Assembly (NCBI GenBank): GCA_964560135.1
Contig: CAZLKN010000002.1
Coordinates: 61,552 to 125,551 of the forward strand
Reading direction: 5' to 3'
From: CAZLKN01 sp964560135
GTDB taxonomy: Bacteria; Actinomycetota; JAICYB01
Length of the DNA stretch: 64,000 nt
In this document: piece after piece, positions 23,363 to 31,128 of the stretch
How positions within the stretch are numbered: position 1 is the stretch's first letter
Layout of the letters: each line of letters begins with the position of its first letter
The notes under the pieces: generated by a model
The model's input: the letters and a program-made list of their open reading frames with translations, nothing else
Database searches by the model: none
What the model was told of the DNA's origin: nothing
Position numbers and translations under genes: made by a program

Positions 23363-24255
23363 CTCGTGTACCTCCTCCGCGCGATCTCACGCCGAATGAG
23401 TTGCGGCAGTGCGTCGAGCTCGGCCGACGGCTGGTGGACCACCCCGTTGGACACTTGGACCCGATCGTCGTCAACTACGCGGATCGTGACGAGGGCTCCC
23501 GTATCGCCGGCGTACCCGGTGACGACGACGTCCACGGGTGCCACCGGCGTGGGTGCCGGTGCGACCGACACCACTTCGAGGTCGTGCCGCTCAAGATCTG
23601 TACGCACCAGGTTCCGCAGACCCGCATCCTTCAGGAACACAGCGACGCGGGCCGGGCGCTCCGCCGGGCGGCGGAGCGCCTCGAAGAATGCGGACCGCTC
23701 GAAGCGACCCACTCCCCGACCGATCCGGGCGAGGAGGACGGCATCACGGTGGAGTGCGACGTCCGGATGGTCTGTCGGATGGGGAAAGAAACCGAACGCC
23801 CCGAAGGTCGCGGTGAGGCGGTCCCGGAACGCACGAACGCTCTCGCGTCGGTCACGATGAGCGGGGTCGGCGATCACCAGGACGATCCGTTCCTCGAGAT
23901 CGTCCCGGAGCACCGCGTCGAACAGGTCTGTGAATACTCCCCGGCGGCGATACGCGACGGCCACTTCGACGACCGCGAGCTCCAAGACGGGCACGACGCT
24001 GAAGAACCGATCCCCCGGAGAAGGGGGCATCAGTCCGAGGAAGCCGACCACGGTTCCCCCGTCCATCGCCAGGGCCACGCGACCCTCGGCGTCCGCCGCG
24101 ATCCCCCGGAGCAGCCATCTCATCCGTTCGGAGTCGCCGTCGAACACCCCAACGAAGCCGTCCGAGAAGCGGGCCGACCCGAGCGTCATCTCGTCGACCG
24201 GACAGAGGACCGCGGTCCGGCCGGTCGAGGTGCGGGAGACTGCACGTGGGTTCAT
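23332..24255 (-). CDS. GNAT-family acetyltransferase with C-terminal extension
   Basis: A 307-residue protein. The first 170 residues look like a GCN5-related acetyltransferase: MDGGTVVGFLGLMPPS, LELAVVEVAVAYRRRGVFTDL (acetyl-CoA-binding [RQ]xxGx-type loop as RRRGVF) and ADPAHRDRRESVRAF. The C-terminal 130 residues (PARVAVFLKDAGLRNLVRTDL, VDVVVTGYAGDTG) form an alpha/beta region I do not recognise. The acceptor is unknown. It follows the response regulator with a 75-nt gap and shares strand with the two-component genes, so cotranscription is possible. Confidence 0.6.
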   Translation of the reverse strand: MNPRAVSRTSTGRTAVLCPVDEMTLGSARFSDGFVGVFDGDSERMRWLLRGIAADAEGRVALAMDGGTVVGFLGLMPPSPGDRFFSVVPVLELAVVEVAVAYRRRGVFTDLFDAVLRDDLEERIVLVIADPAHRDRRESVRAFRDRLTATFGAFGFFPHPTDHPDVALHRDAVLLARIGRGVGRFERSAFFEALRRPAERPARVAVFLKDAGLRNLVRTDLERHDLEVVSVAPAPTPVAPVDVVVTGYAGDTGALVTIRVVDDDRVQVSNGVVHQPSAELDALPQLIRREIARRRYTRWPRSSKNAS

Positions 24256-24330
24256 GCCGCGATGGTATGGCGAGCCGGAAAGGGGAACATCGGTGCAGAA
24301 CCACGAACGTAGACAGGGTCCTGCCCGGGT

Positions 24331-25023
24331 TCAGGCTTGCTCGCTGATCCCCGCGTCCAGAGCGAAGCGGGTGAGCTCGGACCGGGTCCGGTAGCCCGTC
24401 TTCTGCATGATGTGCGTCTTGTGCGTCTCCACGGTTCGCACGCTGATGAACAGCTCCTCGGCGATCTCCTTGTTGGCGTAACCGAGCGCCACCAAGCGAA
24501 GCACCTCGACCTCCCGCTTGGATAGCGGGACGCCGTGGGGCGCCTTCGGGCCCTCCTTGGCTTCGACCTCGGCGCGAGCCAGCTCTGCACCCAGGGCCGG
24601 ATGCAGATAGCGCCCACCGTCGGCCACCGCTCGGATCGCGTCCACCAACTCCACATCCGCGGCGTCCTTCAGGACGTATCCGGATGCACCCGCCGCGAAC
24701 GATTCCTTGAGGTAGGCGCGGTCGTCGGCCATCGTGAGCACGAGGACGTTCAGATCCGGCCAGTCTGCCTTGATCCGGCGCGTCGCCTCGATGCCGCCGA
24801 TACCCTCCATCATCAGATCCATCACGACCACCGACGGGCGATCGGCCTCGGGGCCCGCGAACAGGTCGTCGAGGCCCCGAATGGCCGACTCTCCCGAGGG
24901 AGCGTCGCCCACCACCCGCAGATCGGGTTGGGACTCGACGAGCATCCCGAGCCCGGAGCGTACGACGTTGTGGTCGTCGCAGATGAACACGGCGATCGTC
25001 GCTGCCTCGGCTTCCGGGGTCAT
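24331..25023 (-). CDS. NarL/FixJ-type response regulator (DosR/DevR-like role inferred)
   Basis: A 230-residue two-component regulator. The receiver domain (residues 8-135) has the acidic pair DD in FICDDHN, phosphoacceptor Asp in VVVMDLMMEG, Thr in LVLTMADD and Lys in YVLKDAA. The C-terminal LuxR helix-turn-helix (165-225) includes LSKREVEVLRLVALGYANKEIA and VRTVETHKTHIMQKTG. It overlaps the kinase gene by 4 nt (ATGA), so the two form a pair. I propose that it binds the CGGATG element found at five promoters in this cluster; that is inference from gene context and promoter positions. Confidence 0.92.
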   Translation of the reverse strand: MTPEAEAATIAVFICDDHNVVRSGLGMLVESQPDLRVVGDAPSGESAIRGLDDLFAGPEADRPSVVVMDLMMEGIGGIEATRRIKADWPDLNVLVLTMADDRAYLKESFAAGASGYVLKDAADVELVDAIRAVADGGRYLHPALGAELARAEVEAKEGPKAPHGVPLSKREVEVLRLVALGYANKEIAEELFISVRTVETHKTHIMQKTGYRTRSELTRFALDAGISEQA

Positions 25024-26801
25024 CGTGGGTCCTCGGTCTGAGTCGGCAGAGGCACGACCAGCTCGACGGTCGTGCCCTTGCCGGGGGTTGAGCGTACCGC
25101 CACCCGCCCGCCGACGAGGCCGGCGCGCTCCTGCATGCCGCGGAGGCCCAGACCCTCGGTGCGTGGGGCGGCGGGATCGAACCCGGCACCGTCGTCACGC
25201 ACGCGCAGCTTCGTGTGCTTCTCGGTGACGGTGAGGAGCACGTGGACCCGCTTCGCCCGCGCATATTTCGCGATGTTCGTCAAGGACTCTTGGAGCACCC
25301 GGTACACCACGGTCTCCAGCTCGGGATCGAGACGCTCCTCGGCACCTTCGACACGAAGCCGCACACCTAGGCCGGTGCGTTCCTCGAAGTCCCGCGTGTA
25401 CCGCTCGAGGGCCGCGACGAGGCCGAGGTCGTCGAGGACGGTCGGCCGGAGCTCAAGCGCGAGGCGCCGCAGCTCGGAGGTTGCATCCGCAGCCACCTTC
25501 CGAAGATCCGCGATCCGCCCGCGCATCTGCGGCATGGTCTCCTCCTGCTCGGCGACCTTCAGGCCGACCAGGATCGAGGCCAGCGCCTGGCCCGCCGAAT
25601 CGTGCAGGTCCCGGGAAACGCGGCGCCGCTCGTCTTCCTGGGCCCTGATGACCTCCCGCAGGAGTTTCGCCTGCATCTCCTCGCGGACCCGGCTCGCAGC
25701 AAGCTCCGATTCCGCTTCCGCGCGTTCGCGCTCCGCCGCGAAGAAGCGCGCGTTCTGCAGTGCGAGGGACGCCAGATTGGCAAAAGAGCTGAGGACGGCG
25801 AGATCCTCTTCGGAGAAGTGTGCGGGGGACCGGTGTGTGACACCCAGGACACCGATCACCGATCCGCGATCGAACAAGGGCGCGAACAGGGCGGAGCGCG
25901 CTTGGAGGGCGTCGACGATCGGGTAGCGAACGTGGGGAACACCCTCGAGATCGTCCACCCGGGCGGCTTCACCCGAGGCGAGCACGGCACCGGCGACGGA
26001 TGCGGCAGTGGGATGGCGAACTCCCTGGGCGCTGCGGGATCCACGACCCACGACGACCTCGAGCGTCAGTTCCGTGCCCTCGGATGCAGCCAGCGCCACC
26101 GTCGCCGAATGGGCACGGAGGAGTTCGCGGGCACGGTGGGCGATCCCCCGCAGCACCTGGTTCGGGTCGAGTTCGACCAACAATTCCTGGCCGATCTCGT
26201 GGATCGTCGTGAGGAACTCCACGCGCCGCTTCGCGGCCGCCTCGCTGGTACGGGATTCGCGGTACAGGCGGGCGTTCTCCACTGCCACGCCGGCCTGCCG
26301 GGCGAGCGCCAGCGCCAGCGCCTCGTCCTCCTCGGTGAACGGCTCGTCTCCCCGCTTCTCTGTGAGATAGAGGTTGCCGAAGACCCGGCCCTTCGCGACG
26401 ACGGGAACGCCGAGGAACGAGCGCATCGGGGGATGATGGTCGGGGAACCCGACGCTGCGGGAGTCTGAGCCGAGGTCGCGGAGTCGGATCGGCTCCGGAT
26501 CGGTGATCAGGGCACCGAGAAGGCCGCGCCCGACAGGCAGGGGGCCGATCCGCTTGGCCTGTTCCTTCGAGATCCCGTGGTACACGAAGTTCGACAGGCC
26601 CGTTCCGTCCTCGTCGAGGACCCCGAGCGCCCCGAATTTCGCACCGATCACCTTGGAGGCGATGCGGACGATCCGGGTCAGCACGCGGTCGAGATCGAGT
26701 GTGCTGGAAAGCGCGACCGCCGCATCGACGAGTGCCCAGACGCGGTCGGTTGCCGGCCCCGGGCCCGGGTCCCTGCCCTGACGAGCGCGGCTCACCGCCA
26801 C
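25020..26801 (-). CDS. DevS/DosT-like sensor histidine kinase with two GAF domains
   Basis: A 593-residue cytoplasmic kinase: GAF-A about 30-178, GAF-B about 195-355, HisKA_3 dimerisation with RRRVSRDLHDSAGQ (phospho-His), and HATPase with NIAKYARAKRV, DDGAGFD and GLGLRGMQERAG. GAF-A closely resembles that of mycobacterial DevS/DosT, in which a heme is held by His149 and gated by Tyr171; the matching residues here are His123 (GFPDHHPPMRSFLG) and Tyr145 (VFGNLYLTEK). I therefore infer a heme-based O2, NO/CO or redox sensor. GAF-B may bind another ligand or only transmit. It lies 40 nt after the CBS gene and ahead of its regulator. Confidence 0.9.
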   Translation of the reverse strand: MAVSRARQGRDPGPGPATDRVWALVDAAVALSSTLDLDRVLTRIVRIASKVIGAKFGALGVLDEDGTGLSNFVYHGISKEQAKRIGPLPVGRGLLGALITDPEPIRLRDLGSDSRSVGFPDHHPPMRSFLGVPVVAKGRVFGNLYLTEKRGDEPFTEEDEALALALARQAGVAVENARLYRESRTSEAAAKRRVEFLTTIHEIGQELLVELDPNQVLRGIAHRARELLRAHSATVALAASEGTELTLEVVVGRGSRSAQGVRHPTAASVAGAVLASGEAARVDDLEGVPHVRYPIVDALQARSALFAPLFDRGSVIGVLGVTHRSPAHFSEEDLAVLSSFANLASLALQNARFFAAERERAEAESELAASRVREEMQAKLLREVIRAQEDERRRVSRDLHDSAGQALASILVGLKVAEQEETMPQMRGRIADLRKVAADATSELRRLALELRPTVLDDLGLVAALERYTRDFEERTGLGVRLRVEGAEERLDPELETVVYRVLQESLTNIAKYARAKRVHVLLTVTEKHTKLRVRDDGAGFDPAAPRTEGLGLRGMQERAGLVGGRVAVRSTPGKGTTVELVVPLPTQTEDPR

Positions 26802-26841
26802 GCTCGTCCCTGCCGTACCTCGCTGTCGCGCATGTCTGCGT

Positions 26842-27234
26842 TCAGGCTATCCCCCCGCCCCACGGGGAGCGAAGGCTCTCGACCAGGAGATCCTTCATGG
26901 AAAGCATCCCCACGACCTTCTCGTCGTCGACCACCGGCAGATGACGGGCCTCGAGGGCACGCATCGCCTCTGCTGCTTCCTCCAGATCGGCGTCCAAGGA
27001 GATCACCGCCGGACGGTAGCTCATGTACTCGCCGACGAGCGCGGTCCGCATGTCGGCGTCGTCGGTTATGGCCCTGACCAAATCACGCTCGCTGATGATG
27101 CCGAGCAGCCAGTCACCGTGCATGACGGGCAGCGCCCCGATCCGGTGGAAGCGCATCTTCGAGGCCGCCTTGTGCAGGATCTCCTCGGGGCCGATGGTCA
27201 CGGCCATCGGTCGGAACACCTCGCGGATCCTCAT
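26842..27234 (-). CDS. tandem-CBS-domain protein (Hrp1-like)
   Basis: The 130-residue protein consists of two CBS domains: residues 8-65 (VTIGPEEILHKAASKMRFHRIGALPV, WLLGIISERDLVRAI) and 72-125 (ISLDADLEEAAEAMRALEARHLPVV, VVGMLSMKDLL). Such pairs bind adenosyl ligands such as AMP or ATP. Mycobacterial Hrp1, a DosR-regulon member, has the same size and layout, though Hrp1-specific zinc ligands are not assured here. ATG 27234 has GGAGGAG ahead of it. It is the first gene of the probable operon with the kinase and the regulator, driven by the promoter at 27257-27291. Confidence 0.85.
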   Translation of the reverse strand: MRIREVFRPMAVTIGPEEILHKAASKMRFHRIGALPVMHGDWLLGIISERDLVRAITDDADMRTALVGEYMSYRPAVISLDADLEEAAEAMRALEARHLPVVDDEKVVGMLSMKDLLVESLRSPWGGGIA

Positions 27235-27256
27235 CGCTCCTCCTCTCCTCTCCCCG

Positions 27257-27291
27257 AGCCTAGGACGGCACCCGGAACCGGCCATCCGTGG
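27257..27291 (-). promoter_or_regulatory. CGGATG-type regulated promoter of CBS-kinase-regulator operon
   Basis: On the minus strand CCACGGATG (complement of 27283-27291) is followed by exactly 20 nt and the -10 hexamer TAGGCT (complement of 27257-27262). The start codon is 22 nt further on. It would make the two-component genes autoregulated. Confidence 0.6.
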
Positions 27292-27306
27292 ACGCCCCGC
27301 GCCCGC

Positions 27307-27353
27307 ATCGGTGTGCATCCCGGATGGACACACCGAACCGAAGCGGGTACGCA
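27307..27353 (+). promoter_or_regulatory. CGGATG-type regulated promoter of the Rv2004c-like gene
   Basis: The 19-nt imperfect palindrome ATCGGTGTGCATCCCGGAT (27307-27325) ends in TCCCGGATG, followed by 21 nt and TACGCA at 27348-27353. The ATG at 27360 lies 6 nt after the hexamer, so the transcript would be leaderless. The -10 is weaker than in the other four copies. A wider inverted repeat TCGGTGTG/CACACCGA (27308-27336) surrounds it. Confidence 0.5.
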
Positions 27354-27359
27354 GAGGGC

Positions 27360-28823
27360 ATGAGCGATACGACGTGGCCCGCGGCGGTGGCCGAGACGCA
27401 CGTGTCGATCCTGTTCTTGGTGGGGGACCGTGTCTACAAGCTGAAGAAGCCGGTCCGCACAGGGTTCCTCGACCACACATCGCGCAGCGCGCGGGAGGCC
27501 GTGTGTCATCGGGAGGTCGAGCTGAACCGGCGGATGGCGCCCGACGTGTACTTGGGCGTAGCCGACATCCGGGGGCCGGACGGCGAGATCTGCGACCACC
27601 TCGTCGTGATGCAACGGATGCCTGAGGATGCTCGGCTTTCCACACTGCTGTCCTCGGACCCGGTTCGCGCCTCCGCCTGCATCGATGCCGTCGCTGAACT
27701 GGTCGCCTCGTTCCACGAGCAGGCCGCACGTAGCAACGAGATCGACGCGGCCGGAACAGCCGAGGCGCTCCTGCGCAACTGGCGGGACAACGCCTCGCAG
27801 ATGCAGCCGTTCATCGGGTCGCTCCTCGATCCGACGTCCGCCACCCGGCTCATGGACCTCGCCGAGCGCTACATCGAGGGACGGCGGCCGCTCATCGACG
27901 AGCGGATCAAAGCCGGGCGAATCCGCGACGGCCATGGGGACCTGCTCGCCGACGACATCTTCTGCCTGCCCGACGGGCCACGGATCCTGGACTGCATCGA
28001 GTTCGACGACCGCCTGCGCTACGGGGACGTGATCGTTGACGCCGCCTTCCTGGTCATGGACCTCAAGCGCCTGGGGGCCCCAGAGACTGCGGGCAGGTTC
28101 ATCGACCGCTACCTGAAACGCAGCCACGACGACGCCCCCCGCTCCCTCCTCCACCATCACGTCGCCTACCGTGCGCAGGTGCGGTGCAAAGTCGCGTGTC
28201 TCCGGCACGATCAGGGTGATGAGGCCGCGGCGGACGAAGCCCGCCAACTACTCGACCTCTGTATCGAGCATCTCGAGCGCGCACGGATCCGCCTCGTGCT
28301 CGTCGGAGGCCTCCCCGGCACGGGCAAATCCACCCTCGCCCGGCACCTGGCATCGGAGCTCGGCTGGACCCTGGTGCGCTCGGACGAGGTGCGCAAGGCG
28401 CTGCACGCCTCCGCCGGGGATGCCTCCGCCCGGTTCGGCGAAGGACTCTACAGCCCGGCCGCCACGGACGCCACGTACCGCGAGCTCCTCCGGCGCGCCC
28501 ACCGCTCCCTCGAGCAGGGGGTCTCGGTCGTTCTCGACGCCTCCTGGATCACTCGGCACCACCGACACGCTGCCCGCGAGGTGGCCTCTGAGACGCGTTC
28601 GGATCTTGTGGAGTTCCGGTGTGTCGCTCCCGATGCCGTCGCCGAGGATCGCATCCGCCAGCGGAACCGCGACCGTTCCGACCCGTCGGACGCCACCCCA
28701 GACGTGGCGGCGGAGATGGCCCGCCACATGGACCCCTGGCCCGAGAGCACGGCGCTCGCGACGGCCCGACCCCGCGAGGAGGTGCTCCTCGACGCCCTCC
28801 GCCTGATCAGCGAGATCCCCTGA
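27360..28823 (+). CDS. phosphotransferase-like / P-loop ATPase two-domain protein (Rv2004c-like)
   Basis: The 487-residue protein has an N-terminal aminoglycoside-phosphotransferase-like kinase fold (VGDRVYKLKKPVRTGFLDHT, GHGDLLADDIF with the catalytic HGD, and DRLRYGDVIVDAAFLVMDL as the metal-binding Asp region) and a C-terminal AAA_33-type kinase domain from about residue 310 (GLPGTGKSTLARHLA, DASWITRHHR). The same two-domain layout is seen in mycobacterial Rv2004c, a DosR-regulon protein of unknown substrate. The usual Asn of the HGDxxxxN motif is Asp here. It is probably translated from a leaderless mRNA. Confidence 0.82.
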   Translation: MSDTTWPAAVAETHVSILFLVGDRVYKLKKPVRTGFLDHTSRSAREAVCHREVELNRRMAPDVYLGVADIRGPDGEICDHLVVMQRMPEDARLSTLLSSDPVRASACIDAVAELVASFHEQAARSNEIDAAGTAEALLRNWRDNASQMQPFIGSLLDPTSATRLMDLAERYIEGRRPLIDERIKAGRIRDGHGDLLADDIFCLPDGPRILDCIEFDDRLRYGDVIVDAAFLVMDLKRLGAPETAGRFIDRYLKRSHDDAPRSLLHHHVAYRAQVRCKVACLRHDQGDEAAADEARQLLDLCIEHLERARIRLVLVGGLPGTGKSTLARHLASELGWTLVRSDEVRKALHASAGDASARFGEGLYSPAATDATYRELLRRAHRSLEQGVSVVLDASWITRHHRHAAREVASETRSDLVEFRCVAPDAVAEDRIRQRNRDRSDPSDATPDVAAEMARHMDPWPESTALATARPREEVLLDALRLISEIP

Positions 28824-28837
28824 CGACGGGATCGCAT

Positions 28838-28883
28838 ATCCGTGGGTTGCCCGGATGTGGGCCAGACGCGCATCGCCTACCGT
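28838..28883 (+). promoter_or_regulatory. CGGATG-type regulated promoter of the NTF2-like gene
   Basis: The 19-nt palindrome ATCCGTGGGTTGCCCGGAT (28838-28856) has both arms intact (ATCCG...CGGAT). GCCCGGATG is followed by exactly 20 nt and TACCGT at 28878-28883. The ATG at 28891 lies 7 nt later, so the transcript would be leaderless. Confidence 0.6.
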
Positions 28884-28890
28884 GCGGGTC

Positions 28891-29331
28891 ATGAACGTCG
28901 ATCTGGCCCTTCCGAATGAGACTCAACCATCCACGAAGACGATCGTCCGGAGCTTCCTGGAAGCCTTGGGACGCGGCGATATACGTGCTGTGGCCGGGAT
29001 GCTCACCGAGGACGCGGTGTGGTCTGAGCCGAACACGCCACCGATCCCGGGGACATTCCAGGGACGAGGGCTGATCGAACGCCATCTGATCGATGTCTGG
29101 CAGATCAGCGGCGGTGAGACCCGCCACGTACAGATCCGTCATCTTCTCGCTTCGGGGGATACCGTCGCCGCCATCTGCACGGGCCGGACACGCCGCGCAG
29201 ATGATCCGTTCCCCATCCTGGAGGTGCTCCTATTCCGGCTCCAGGGCGCTCGCATCTCCCGGGTGAGCGCCTTCCTTTCGGGGCCCGCAGACGGCGCCGA
29301 ACGGCCGGACGAGGCCCGATCCACCTTCTGA
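28891..29331 (+). CDS. NTF2-like / SnoaL-like small protein
   Basis: The 146-residue protein fits the NTF2-like fold: an opening helix (TIVRSFLEALGRGDIRAVAGML), TEDAVWSEPN, GTFQGRGLIERHLIDV, and four strands (HLLASGDTVAAICTGRTR, FPILEVLLFRLQGARISRVSAF). Members are either small enzymes such as epoxide hydrolases and isomerases or ligand-binding proteins; no active-site set is clear here. ATG 28891 is favoured over an in-frame ATG at 28855 because the promoter -10 lies between them. Its regulated promoter ties it to the stress cluster. Confidence 0.7.
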   Translation: MNVDLALPNETQPSTKTIVRSFLEALGRGDIRAVAGMLTEDAVWSEPNTPPIPGTFQGRGLIERHLIDVWQISGGETRHVQIRHLLASGDTVAAICTGRTRRADDPFPILEVLLFRLQGARISRVSAFLSGPADGAERPDEARSTF

Positions 29332-29432
29332 GGGCAGCACCGTGCAGATCAGACGAAACAGGCGACACCCACCGGCGATGCCGGCACCCCGCTGGCCGCC
29401 GTCCGTGTGCTTCGTCCCACGCTCTTGTCGGC

Positions 29433-29885
29433 CTAGTCGCTGCTCGCGATGCGGTGTCCCGACGGGATGATCACCACGGGACACGGGGCGCGGTGCGCAC
29501 AATACTGACTCACGGATCCGAGCAATAGCCCCGTGAAGCCACCGTGCCCGCGCGACCCCGCGACGAGCAGATCCGCGTCCTGCGCAGCTTCGACCAGGGC
29601 CTTCCCCGCCGGCTCCTCCACGACCAGCTTCTCGATCGGCGGCATCGCCGCTTCGCCCCCGAATGCCTCGCACACCGCGTCCTCGAGCACGTCCCTGGCG
29701 GCAGCCTCGAGGTCCTCCCTCGGCAACGTGGGGATGATGGCTCCCATGGGACCCGCCACGAAAGGAAGGGACCAGGCGTGGATCGCCACTACCCGCGCAT
29801 CGCGGAGCAGGGCCTCTTGCGCCGCCCAACGCAGCGCCTCCCGGGAGCCCTCCGATCCATCCACACCGACGACGAGCTTCCCCAT
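29433..29885 (-). CDS. universal stress protein (UspA family)
   Basis: A 150-residue single-domain universal stress protein. The ATP-binding signature G-x2-G-x9-G-S is present as GSRGHGGFTGLLLGSVS, and VGVDGSEGSREALRWA forms the first strand and helix. Proteins of this type bind ATP and are induced in stasis or hypoxia; several belong to the mycobacterial DosR regulon. The gene runs opposite to the NTF2-like gene. Its proposed promoter at 30002-30047 implies a 5' untranslated region of about 110 nt. Confidence 0.92.
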   Translation of the reverse strand: MGKLVVGVDGSEGSREALRWAAQEALLRDARVVAIHAWSLPFVAGPMGAIIPTLPREDLEAAARDVLEDAVCEAFGGEAAMPPIEKLVVEEPAGKALVEAAQDADLLVAGSRGHGGFTGLLLGSVSQYCAHRAPCPVVIIPSGHRIASSD

Positions 29886-30001
29886 AGCCTTCTCCTCACG
29901 AGCCGATGTGTCCCAAATGCATCATCCTTCGCTTGCGGCCCGACACGCGAATCCGTGCCCAGCCATGCCGGTTCCTCCTGTTCGACCGAGTCTGTCGGCC
30001 G

Positions 30002-30047
30002 ACCGTAGCCCGGCGGCGGTCGGGAACCATCCGTAGACATCGCGGGA
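30002..30047 (-). promoter_or_regulatory. CGGATG-type regulated promoter facing the universal stress protein gene
   Basis: On the minus strand CTACGGATG (complement of 30028-30036) is followed by exactly 20 nt and TACGGT (complement of 30002-30007). It lies back to back with the promoter at 30052-30097, only a few nt apart. Confidence 0.55.
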
Positions 30048-30051
30048 TCGC

Positions 30052-30097
30052 CTCCGGGTCCCCCACGGATGTGCCCGCGACAGGCGCCTCGTAGGCT
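30052..30097 (+). promoter_or_regulatory. CGGATG-type regulated promoter of the receiver-like gene pair
   Basis: CCACGGATG (30063-30071) is followed by exactly 20 nt and TAGGCT (30092-30097), identical in element and -10 to the CBS-operon promoter. An upstream TCCGG arm (30053-30057) completes a loose palindrome. The ATG at 30107 is 9 nt after the hexamer, so the mRNA is probably leaderless. Confidence 0.6.
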
Positions 30098-30106
30098 CCG
30101 GATGAG

Positions 30107-30676
30107 ATGGACGAACGACCGGTGGCGACCGCACTGGTAGTCAGCGACCGCGCTTCGGTGGCGGGGCCGGTCGGTGCCGCCCTCGAGGAGCGGGGATACG
30201 AGGTGCTCGGTTGCCCCGGCCCGAGGCCGCCGGGCTACGTCTGCACCGGCGGCCTCGGCCACCGGTGTGCCCTGGCTGCGGTCGCGGACGTGATCGTCCT
30301 CGACACGGATCTGGCGAGCGACGCTGCCGGGATGGGAACCCCCTCCTGGCATCTGCTCTGGTTCTATCGCAACCTCGCCAAGGCCGTGGTGGTCCTGGCG
30401 GGTGCTGAGGACCTTCCGGGACCGGTGGGAGACGGCGGGGTCATCGTCGTCCCCCGCCAGACCGATCCCAGCGCCGTGGCCGCGGCGGCCGACCGATTGC
30501 GCCGTGAGGTACTGCCTGCCGGCAATCGGGCGCCCGAGGACGCCGGCCCGATGGACGGCTTCCGCCGCTACGTATTCGGCACCCGTGCGACGGTCTCCGA
30601 TCCGGCCCCCGAGGCGTCCTGGCACCATCCGGAGCGCCCGGCCCATCCCCACGATCCCGAGGGGGGTCTCCGATGA
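30107..30676 (+). CDS. receiver-like protein, unknown function (first of a pair)
   Basis: I cannot name this 189-residue protein. The first 130 residues follow the alternating pattern of a response-regulator receiver: ATALVVSDRASVAGPVGAALEERGY, ADVIVLDTDLAS (possible phosphoacceptor Asp), AVVVLAGAED and GVIVVPRQTD. The paired acidic residues and the conserved Thr and Lys are missing (VSD, LAG, PRQ), so normal phosphorylation is doubtful. A long C-terminal tail rich in Pro and His follows (SWHHPERPAHPHDPEGG). It overlaps the next gene by 4 nt and has the regulated promoter. Confidence 0.6.
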   Translation: MDERPVATALVVSDRASVAGPVGAALEERGYEVLGCPGPRPPGYVCTGGLGHRCALAAVADVIVLDTDLASDAAGMGTPSWHLLWFYRNLAKAVVVLAGAEDLPGPVGDGGVIVVPRQTDPSAVAAAADRLRREVLPAGNRAPEDAGPMDGFRRYVFGTRATVSDPAPEASWHHPERPAHPHDPEGGLR

Positions 30677-31092
30677 CAGTCGAACATCCCCGCGTGCTCG
30701 TGCTCGGAGAAGACCAACGTCTCGCCCGTGACCTCGGTGGTTTGCTGACCGACGTCGTCGTCCGCCAGGCCTGGACCGCACCCGAATCCGAGGGGATAGA
30801 CATCGATGTGGTGGTGGTGGGCGGCGAATTTCCCATGGAGGAGCTGAACGAGGTCCGCGTCCACCCCCGGCTCGGGGACCGGACGATCGTGCTCGTCGCT
30901 CCGGGTCGCAGCGCAGATCCCTCCCTGAGTGGGACCCGGGGGGTCCACGCGATCCTGACCACGGATCACGTTCTGGAAGCGGTGGCAACGGCCGTCCGGG
31001 AGGCTCTCGGCGCCACGCGGCCAGCCCTGCCTCCCGCCAAGTCGGCGATCGCGCCCCTAGCGTCCGCTCTTGCGGTCACCGGTCGGACGTGA
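30673..31092 (+). CDS. receiver-like protein without phosphoacceptor (second of a pair)
   Basis: This 139-residue protein is also not recognised. It has a receiver-like alternation: PRVLVLGEDQRLARDLGGLL, IDIDVVVVGGEFPMEEL, RTIVLVAPGRSADPSL, GVHAILTTDHVLEAVATAVREAL. The position of the phosphoacceptor Asp is Gly (VVVVGGEF), and no Lys is at the expected place. It may act as a partner or decoy for the upstream protein or the regulator; this is inference. ATG 30673 overlaps the preceding stop (ATGA), and the two are surely cotranscribed. Confidence 0.6.
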   Translation: MTVEHPRVLVLGEDQRLARDLGGLLTDVVVRQAWTAPESEGIDIDVVVVGGEFPMEELNEVRVHPRLGDRTIVLVAPGRSADPSLSGTRGVHAILTTDHVLEAVATAVREALGATRPALPPAKSAIAPLASALAVTGRT

Positions 31093-31128
31093 GGAACTGG
31101 GCATGGACCGAGCGGAAGGAGTCGGGGT

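Noticed and set aside
27240..30106. Mycobacterial DosR box (GGGAC...GTCCC palindrome) in the stress cluster
   Set aside because: No such 20-bp palindrome was found at these promoters. The shared CGGATG unit is different.
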